Part shown: piece after piece, positions 56,430 through 64,000 of the stretch | How positions within the stretch are numbered: position 1 is the stretch's first letter | Layout of the letters: every line of letters starts with the position of its first letter | Assembly (NCBI GenBank): GCA_038380795.1 | Contig: CM076260.1 | Span: 6,154,033 to 6,218,032, forward strand | Source: Pyrocephalus nanus | Lineage: Eukaryota > Chordata > Aves > Passeriformes > Tyrannidae | Length of the DNA stretch: 64,000 nt | Direction: 5' to 3' | Position numbers and translations under genes: made by a program | The notes under the pieces: model-generated | Told to the model about the DNA's origin: nothing | The model's database searches: none | Seen by the model: only the letters and a program-made list of their open reading frames with translations

Positions 56430-56899
56430 CCTGGGAGCTGGGAGCAGTGCTGTGCTGGACAAGGGGGCTGTTGCAGCAATGCCAAGGGCAGGTCAGCGGC
56501 TGCTGTTCCCTGAGTGTGCCATCTGGAAAGAGGAGCTTTATAGAGCTGCTGGTGGGGGGATTGTGGTGCCGCTCGTCTTGAGAGCAGGGCAGGTGCAGGG
56601 ATGTAAATGTGCTGGGTGTGCCCTTACCTGGTGTCAGTGTCCCTGTGCAGTATTTGCATGTTGGTTCAGGAGGGCTGTGGTGGGTGGCACAAAGAATGGA
56701 GATGTTTTTTTGCAATGTTTTGAGTCTGTGACTGTCCCTGTGAGGATTCAGGATCTGATTCTTCTGACACTTGGTCGCCTAAGGTGCTCATGCAGAGCAG
56801 GAGTTTTGCTCAGCAAAGCACCATCAGGGGAGTGCAGTGTGAGTAATGAAGTCAGGGAATCCTAATTTGAAGGTCATACATGCTGTTCTCCTTTACCCT

Positions 56900-57455
56900 T
56901 TGTGCCCTATCTCTTCCTCACTGTCTCAGCTCAGTACAGGCCAAGAGAATAAACATAAATTTTAAAATGTTCAGATCATTATTCTTGTTCTCATCTTATT
57001 TTAGGCTCTATTTTAACATTTGAACAATTTAGGAGAAAAAACAAATAGTAAATTGGTGTAAAGTCACATGTATCTCTTCTGTTTTTACTGGTCTCGAGCT
57101 CAAAGTTGACAACATGTGAGATTATGTTATAACACACAATAAAATTTCCCAGCAATACCTGAGCAATGCCCCGGAATTCCAAAAGCCTGATTGTTTATCT
57201 CAGCTATCAGCTATCTCAGGTGTCTAAACTACTGGTTTATCTAACAAAAGATATTATCCCTCCCTATGCTCTCTGCCAAAATTACTCCAGTCAGGGAATT
57301 TTGCTAACAGCCTCCTGCTCTATTACCCAGGTAGATATATTTTATACACGCTCTTATTTTTAATGCACACTTACTCATTCTTTCTTTCTAAAATTATAGG
57401 TATTTATAATACTTTAAAAGCAGAACAACTGCTGTTGTTATCCTGTGCTGTGTGT
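56900..57455. other. Unassigned spacer between array and meprin sequences
   Basis: A/T-rich, without a recognised gene or repeat. The TAS2R leader similarity ends by about 56,870. Confidence 0.5.
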
Positions 57456-57460
57456 TTCAG

Positions 57461-57571
57461 ATCTGAATGCTGAAGTTGTTAATCTGGATGCTTTTGACAA
57501 GTTCAGCCTTGTGCTGATTTCAAACCCTGTGAAGCGGGAGAGACTTACCTGAATTTTGAGAAGCTGCATGG
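57461..57571 (+). pseudogene. Relic of a meprin exon (dead duplicate of the exon at 61512..61629)
   Basis: The sequence after an intact acceptor (GTGTGTTTCAG) begins ATCTGAATGCTGAAG and ends CATGG followed by GTAA, the same borders and phases as the live meprin exon 6. The first residues DLNAEVVNLDAF align with [12 protein letters not shown], and a later stretch DFKPCEAGETYL aligns with [12 protein letters not shown]. The two parts are in different frames: the relic is 111 bp against 118 bp, a net loss of 7 bp, and the original frame hits TGA. It cannot encode a functional exon. It implies that part of a meprin gene was once duplicated here. Confidence 0.75.
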
Positions 57572-58059
57572 GTAATTTTTTATTAACAATGTAGTTGGTA
57601 TCACTTTGATATGATAGTTTTTCCAGCTCAGGAGAAATTTGTTTTCATTTTTGCTCGTATGAAGGACATAAATACCTGAGCCACATTTCTGTCTCAGAGT
57701 TTATTTGTGTTACACTGGAGTCAAAAGCAGTGCATACAGATTAGTAAAAGGTATTATCTGCATTTAGTGACACTATTTAGTGCCTGTGTCTAGGGTTCCA
57801 GGGTAGATCTGCCATTGGGTGTGGGAATAATGATGCACAGTAATTTTGGGCACAAGGCAGCATATGAGGCTATAAGGCACCTGCTGTACTTTCCTGTGGT
57901 CTCATGTTCTGCTACTCCCCTTCCCATATGGGTTAAGCTGAGGCTACCTAGAGTGGAAGAGTAATAGCATTTCCCATCACCAACTTCTTTACAGGAACTG
58001 CAGCCAGCTGAAAACGTACATGCACTGCCCTCCAGGGATGGGAAAATGAAACTGGTGCT

Positions 58060-58175
58060 GGAGAACCTCTGCTCTGTAGAAAGGCTGAGAGACCTGGGCT
58101 TGTTCAGCTTGGAAAGGAGAGGGCTCCAGGGAGGCCTTAGAGCCCTTCCAGTGCCTAACGGGGGTACAAGAGAGC
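58060..58175 (+). mobile_element. CR1 LINE fragment
   Basis: About 110 bp with CR1 landmarks (AGGCTGAGAGACCTGGGCTT, AGAGGGCTCCAGGGAGGCCT, a degenerate CAGTGCCTAACGGGGG) in plus orientation. Both ends are truncated. Confidence 0.8.
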
Positions 58176-58179
58176 TCTT

Positions 58180-59770
58180 ATACAAATGAGAGGAAATATA
58201 TGACCTCAGAATTACTTTGGATGTCTTTTTTAGGTTCTTGAGTTATTTTAAAGTTAAGGGGACTAAAACCAAAGTGTTTTTCAGACTGCTCTGATTTTGC
58301 TTCAATTTTTTGTTCCTTTCTCACATCCACTGCTGCACATCTGCAAATATGGCCTTTGTGATGTGTTTTGACTCTCTTTACTCACCTGTGAAAACGGCTT
58401 CTACATGGTGTATCTTGAGACATGCTTCTCTTTTACTAGGAGTGTGTCCTGCTCAGCTCAGGTATCAGTGTCCTTTGAAACAATCATTCCTAAAAGAAAG
58501 TGTTGAAGAAAACCCATGCTATGTGAACGGTCAGTCCTCTGGGGCCCTTCTTCTCAAAACAAGAAAAGATTTCCATACTTTTTCCTCTGCAATATGACCT
58601 CTTACTAATAGCTTCCTACTTTGATTTGTTTGGAGGAAAATGTGTTGCTTAAGTTGAAGGACTGACTCCTTTCTAGGCCAGGCACATTTTCCACTCAAAA
58701 CCTACTTGTATTTGAGGTTTCTTCACACTGAAACCCAGTGTTTCCTGCCAACACTGCTGGGTGCAGTGTGTGAAGCACCTCCAAAGCACTTTTTCTTCTC
58801 TTCCTACTCAAAGCTGTGCCCTCTGCATTGTGCTGTGGGTGGTGGTGTCCACAGCTCAAGCCTTTTCCTACCTAATTGCTGACCATAGAGGTGAACATGC
58901 TTACTTTCATGTCTTGTAATTTCAGATGTGAAATGAGGAAGAAGGATTCCACTGCCTCAGCTGAGGGCACTGAGGCCCTCCAGGGCACATGGGGCATTTA
59001 CAAGGGAATAACGGGAATCATGCAAAACCTGTGGGACAACTAGAGATTTCTGGAGCCTTGGCTCAGTTAGCCCATGTGTCCTTCCTGCTGCATGTCCCCT
59101 GAGAAAGAAGGCAGCACAGACCAGCACAAGTTTGTGATCTCTGAAAACCACCAGAAAAGAAAGAAACATCAAGTTGGAAGGCCAGGGATCTACTGATACA
59201 TGTGACCACTTCTAGAGGCAAAGAGTGGCCTGTTGTGCTTCGAGGCATCAGTTCTTGGATGTGATCAGCTGTGGGAAAACACTGTCAGGGCATTCATAAT
59301 CATATCTCTTGTACCTCTAATCTTTACAGTGTGATGTTAATTATTAATTGAAAACTGCACTGGGCCAAATTCTAATAGCACTGGAGTGTTATAAACCTGG
59401 AATAATTCTGTTTAAGAGTGTAGCTTTTCTCCTCTGCAGTCAAGATTGTAATGCTGACAGATAGCAAACACAGTGCAAGGAGTCAGCAACTTTGAGCCTG
59501 ATTGAGAACTTTCTTTGTGAAGTCTGGGTGAGTCTTTTACTAGCTGTACTGAAGGCATGAAATTACCACATTCCTCTCTGTAATGTTCCTCCAAAGTGGA
59601 CTTAGTTGATAACAGCAATGCCATCATGTGCCATTTCAGGAGGCAAATGTTGCTGCTGTAATATTTCAAAGGTGGAAAGTCTGATGCTGGTTGGCTGATG
59701 CTCCATGGAAAGCTCAGCAGCATTCCCTATATATTGCAAGAGATGAGAGGGACCAGCTTCTTTTCCCATT
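58180..59770. other. Region upstream of the meprin gene, nothing recognised
   Basis: No further relic exons or known repeats seen. The core promoter of the meprin gene should lie close to 59,776, but no clear TATA box stands out. A TATATATTG-like stretch at about 59,730 lies 45 bp upstream of the ATG and could serve. Confidence 0.4.
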
Positions 59771-59776
59771 GCAAAA

Positions 59777-62700
59777 ATGGGCTCCAGCATCTTCCCACTA
59801 TGCCTGATGCTTCTCCTATGTTATGTCTATGGTTCTCCACTCTCTGTAAGTAAAACCTAATTTCTAGAGACTGAGTAAAACCCAAATTTTACAGGCTCCT
59901 CTCAGTCCACAGACACCTCATACCTTATACTGACTGTATTTCATTCTCTTTCAGGTGGGGATCCACTCCAGTGGAGCTGGTAAGTGCTGTGTGAGCTGGT
60001 TTGAGTTTTGAAGCATTTTCTTGTGCTTTCATGTGCCACCACATCTGCACATAATGTCTTGTCTTTCAGATGCTGAAGCTGGTGAGATATTCAAAGACAT
60101 TCCAGACATCAACTTGGGTGAGTTCATGTCGAAATTCTCATGAGGCCTGAAAAGTTGTGAGCAAAATGCTGAATTTTATTTCTTGTAAAAAAAAAAAAGA
60201 TTATTGATAGGTAGCTCACATTAACAAGAGAAATATAACCAAGTGAGCTCTGAATTACCTTCCTCTGGCTATGACACCTGAATCTATCCCAGGACACACA
60301 ACCTTATGTAAACAAGGGATGCAGAAGTCTTCAATTTCTGAAGTTTGGACAGACTCACTGTGTTAAGGCAAAAACATATTGTATCAATTGGAAGGGCTCT
60401 GGAGTCCCAAAAGCATTTTCTGCCCATCTTTATATGATTTTGATAAAGTTTTTCATAGATGGAAAACAACTTAGATGTTTATTGAGCATCTAGGTAAGTA
60501 GGAAGAAATCAAAGGGAGGAGACACAAACACACTGTGCTGCCTTCCTCCATGATTTTTATTTCCTGCAAATTTCCATATTTCTTTTGATGATGCACTGTG
60601 CAATATTCTTCCTCATGCATTGCTCGACATTACCAAATTTTCCAGAGCACTGTCTCACTGCATGGCTGTTGTCACTGCCTCAGAGCAAGCAAGATGTTAT
60701 CAAATGAGACATGGATAATAGTGGCCACCAGATTCCTGCCACCACAAATGCAGACATTGCCAAGTAGTAAATATGGAGTAGAAACTGCTGTTACTTTTAT
60801 TATTACCTATATTTGAGTGTACAGAGGCTGGTTCTTACATATTTTCTGTAAGTGCTCACGTACAATAACCTTGTATAAGTAGATTCAATATGGTTTCTGA
60901 AATGAAACATATTTGATCTTTCATTTACATTGTCTTTCCTTAAATTGCTTTCCAGCTGCTGGGCAGGACCTCTTTCAGGGTGATATCATGCTCCCTGTAA
61001 GTAGTTAAAACTTACTGTCACTTGTCCTGATTGTATTTTTTCTGCAAATCATCTCATCTCCCCATAGCAGATGCATCACCAGTTGTTAATTCCATTTTCA
61101 GAAAGATCAACGAAATGCCCTAAGAAATGAGACCTACAGATGGAAGTTCCCCATTCCTTATATTCTGGGTGATGACCTAGGTAATTCAGACACTTCATTC
61201 AGATTTTAGTACCAATCCATATTTGCACTGGAGTCACTGTGATAAAAAAATCTGCCTTTTTCAGAACTGGTTCTCTCACATTAAAATTTTAAAATTCACT
61301 AATAACTAGATAAACTAACTTGTTTATGTCAAAACTTTTTTTCTTTCTTCGACAGCTAACATAATAAAACACATTTTAATCAGATTCAGTCATTTTTCTT
61401 TTTAATATTTTTTCTTTTGGTCCCCTGCATGTATCTGTGTGCATACCTTACCTCTCTAGAGGGAATGATCTGCAGTTTGTTAAAGGTATCCTCCCAATGC
61501 GTGTTTTCCAGATCTGAATGCCAAAGCAGTAATTCTCCAGGCATTTGAAATGTTCCGCCTGAAGTCCTGCGTTGATTTCAAGCCATATGAGGGAGAAAGA
61601 ACCTACATAATCTTTAGAAAAGAAGATGGGTAAGGGTTATATCAATCTCTGTTTAGTTTTGCTGTGTAGGATCAGCAGGGAATTAATTCCATTTGACTTC
61701 AGGAGTCTAAAGGTTCATTGTCGGCAGAGGAAAAGAGGCCACAGAGAAAACAATCCATCTTAGCCTTTTAGACACAAAACTTGTAAGATGCTGCCTCCCT
61801 CTGCTGACTGCAGAGTCTGTTTAGATGATGAACTTGGAGTGGGAATCTGATGTTTGTTTGGATGGTTACTCTTCAATGAGGTGAATCCCAGCATTGCTGT
61901 GTTTTCCTCAGGTGCTTCCACTTTCCTTCCAAGGGTTGTTTCCCATTTCTCTCGAGGGTGAAACAACCTCCATGTGCATTCTCTTGAATTACTAAGGATG
62001 TGAATAGTTAGAATTTATATTTTGAAATCTTTACCAGACAGGTTAAAAAAAAAACCTGTGAAAAGCCTGTTTATTTTAATATTTCTGGTTTTTTTTGATA
62101 AGGCTCTTCTTTAATGAATGCTTCTCTCAAAATCTGAAAGGGTTTTATACACAGAGATCCAACTTTTCAGGAACTAGAAGGATTTATTTTATTTCCTACA
62201 GCTAAATGTCTTTTGAAAGAGAATCTAGAAAAGCACAAAAACCTTCTCACTATAACAGCTGTGAATATTTCTTGTTTTCCCAGAACTTCCCAAGGGTCTA
62301 TAGGCACTGATATTTCTGCCCTCAGCTTTTCCTTGGGTAATGTGTTCTATGGCATTTCTCTTACAAGACAAGCACCACGATTTTTGACAAGTTGATGATG
62401 AAGAGCCTGATACTGGAAACCGCCCTGGTAGCAGCTATTCATGAGAACACAGGCTCAAGCTCTTTGTTTTCAGTGCCCACATCACTGTGTTCAGGGCTCC
62501 TTAGTAAACTCAACCAGACACTGCTTTGTGATGAGCAAATGAAGCTACAGCCAAAACAGATGCTCTTTAGCACTTGCCTTCACATCACCCTCAGGCTCCC
62601 CTAAAAAATTCCCAGTGAGTTTGGCTGAGAGCTCCTTTCCTTGTTACTTTTTGTTAGCATCTGCTGAATTGTGGATGAGAGGCTTGGCATTCACAGGAAA

Positions 62701-63355
62701 ATGTAATTTCACACCTCTGTCCAGCACAAGGCATAGTTGCTGTTAAAAAGAAGCAGATGCAGCTATTCTAAATCCACTTGGATCTTTTCTCTAGCCCAAG
62801 TGATTGCAGGCCAGCTCAGTCTGTCTTGGTGAGTTTACTGATTCTCTGTGTATATGATGCTTCTTGGCAAATTGGCAGCTGATGTAGGACTAAACTCCTG
62901 GGTATCTCAAAAATCCATGATGAGCTTGTCTAACACAGAGGATAAGTGAAATACTGGCCTCATGCAAGTGAGAGTGTGTTTTTGGAGGTTAGTCTGTTTT
63001 CAGAGTGCAGGATCTGTACAGCATCAAGGCACGTGGTCATCATCTAACTAACAATTTATGTTATGTTTCTTTTATATTCAAAACTTATATTAATTTTAAT
63101 TTAATGAGCAGACATAGAACTTAAATACAGAGAAGAAATCTCTACTTAACAGAGTGTAAGCTCTCTCTCTCCTTCTCAGGTGTTGGTCCTTGGTGGGGGA
63201 TCAGCATACTGGACAGACCCTCTCAATTGGGGAAAGGTGTGACTACAGAGCAATTGTGGAACATGAAATCCTGCATGCTTTAGGATTTTACCATGAGCAG
63301 TCGAGGATGGACCGGGACGACTATGTGAAAATTTGGTGGGATGAAATTATTCCAG
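59777..63355 (+). CDS. MEP1A: Meprin A subunit alpha-like astacin metalloprotease, exons 1-7 (3' part outside window)
   Basis: Coding exons: 59777..59845, 59957..59981, 60070..60117, 60956..60996, 61102..61180, 61512..61629 and 63180..63355. All have AG/GT borders and consistent phases, giving 185 codons plus one base. Residues 1 to about 20 are a hydrophobic signal peptide. The propeptide carries the FQGD motif (54-57), whose Asp blocks zinc in the zymogen. Trypsin-like activation is expected after R65, before [16 protein letters not shown]. Zinc ligands are H155, H159 and H165 with catalytic E156, in the astacin motif HExxHxxGxxHE. The sequence around this site ([18 protein letters not shown]) resembles meprin alpha more than beta. 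The family is a secreted or membrane-bound brush-border protease with MAM, MATH and EGF-like domains, which lie beyond the window. Only the protease start is visible. It is unrelated to taste reception and serves as the flanking anchor gene. Confidence 0.87.
62101..62185. repeat. Intronic repeat, first copy (meprin intron 6)
   Basis: An 80-bp stretch (CTCTTCTTTAAT, CTCTCAAAATCTGAAAGG, CAGAGATCCAACTTTTC) that recurs diverged at 63693..63778 in the next intron, in the same orientation and flanking exon 7. Origin unknown. Confidence 0.8.
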
Positions 63356-63692
63356 GTGGGTATTAACCTTCAAGGCAGACTTTACTGTAAAGTGAAGATG
63401 TATCAGTATCTCATTTTCACTCCTAAATTTTAAGACCTTCCTAAAGATATAAACACCTGAGACCACTGTAAATCAACAAATTTTGGTACAACTTTTGGTC
63501 AAAGACCAGAAACTGTCTAAGGCCAGAAGTGAGAGGTCCTGCTTGGGAGTCACAGGACTTTTATCTCACCTTGGTTCCAGGACTGGTATGATCTCTAAGT
63601 TTTGAACAAATCACTTCTCCTCCTTCTGAGTCTGTTTCCTTTTGCCATTTAATGCAAATTGTAAACTTATTTAGATGGTGAGATTTGAGGTG

Positions 63693-63778
63693 ACTCTTCT
63701 TTAATCAAAGGTCCTCTCAAAATCTGAAAGGTTTTTATATTCAGAGATTCAGGCTTTCGTGAAACTGGAAATATTCTC
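63693..63778. repeat. Intronic repeat, second copy (meprin intron 7)
   Basis: Diverged second copy of the 62101..62185 stretch (CTCTTCTTTAATC, CTCTCAAAATCTGAAAGG, CAGAGATTCAGGCTTTC). The remaining intron sequence to the window end has no recognised exon. Confidence 0.8.
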
Positions 63779-64000
63779 TTTGCCCATGAAAAAGCCTCAA
63801 AATTATTAGCTCAGATGCAACATATAAAATAGAACTCTATCCTGCTGTCTCCTGACCAGTGTCTCTCTGCAGGTTCTTGCCTGCAGGTTGGTATCATCAA
63901 ATTCAGTGGCTCTGTGAGTTTCAGCAAACTCTTCACAGTCCACCTGGTCCCTCAAAGGCAGTTTCTCTTGCTGTCCCCTGTGAGATCTGGTTCTATATTA

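Larger units (their letters stand above)
1..56900 (-). repeat. Tandem array of 14 TAS2R units
   Basis: Fourteen head-to-tail copies of one unit, each carrying an intronless TAS2R gene on the minus strand. Start codons lie at 440, 4259, 11977, 15758, 19663, 23519, 27368, 31273, 35129, 39034, 42944, 46805, 52645 and 56429. The intervals are 3819, 7718, 3781, 3905, 3856, 3849, 3905, 3856, 3905, 3910, 3861, 5840 and 3784 bp. The array continues beyond the left edge. Its right edge is copy 14, a truncated gene, followed by meprin sequence. Similarity is highest in the middle (copies 4 to 12) and lower toward both ends, as expected when unequal crossing-over homogenises the centre of an array. Confidence 0.95.

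Noticed and set aside
57990..59770. Further relic meprin exons upstream of the live gene
   Set aside because: I compared the live exons, including the catalytic one, by eye and saw no convincing match outside 57461..57571.

Overview
This is vertebrate nuclear DNA from a bird, most likely a songbird. The evidence is single-exon bitter taste receptor genes of avian type, CR1 retrotransposon tails ending in short ATTCTGTG-like repeats, an LTR that I recognise as a passerine endogenous-retrovirus type, and a meprin gene with ordinary GT-AG introns. My best guess is a New World sparrow. From memory, a strongly expanded TAS2R cluster beside a chromosomal inversion breakpoint has been described in the white-throated sparrow; that link is inference and was not searched.

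Positions 1 to about 56,900 hold a tandem array of TAS2R (taste receptor type 2) genes, all on the minus strand. I count 14 copies: one cut by the window start (copy 1), twelve intact open genes of 314 to 317 residues (copies 2 to 13), and one truncated pseudogene at the upstream end (copy 14). Start codons are normally 3.78 to 3.91 kb apart. Two spacers are longer, 7.7 kb between copies 2 and 3 and 5.8 kb between copies 12 and 13. Extra CR1 and LTR sequence accounts for part of that. Copies 4 to 12 form a young, highly similar core. Copies 6, 7 and 9 encode the same protein, and a two-gene block (copies 5-6) recurs as copies 8-9 at an offset of exactly 11,610 bp. Copies 2, 3 and 13 are older and divergent. 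Every complete unit has the same plan, read in gene direction: a piece of one old retroviral LTR in sense orientation, about 1 kb of unrecognised spacer, a conserved block of roughly 430 bp with a TATAAA box and a possible 5'UTR intron, and then the intronless receptor.

Positions 56,900 to 59,776 hold a dead meprin-like exon, a CR1 scrap and otherwise nothing I recognise. From 59,777 to the end, on the plus strand, lie the first seven coding exons of a meprin A alpha-type astacin protease (MEP1A-like). They cover the signal peptide, the propeptide with its FxGD switch motif and the zinc-binding HExxHxxGxxHE site. The gene continues past the window.

The receptors would sit in taste-cell membranes (and other chemosensory cells) and signal bitter compounds through G proteins. 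The array reads as birth-and-death evolution by unequal crossing-over and gene conversion. Meprin is a flanking gene with no evident functional tie to taste.
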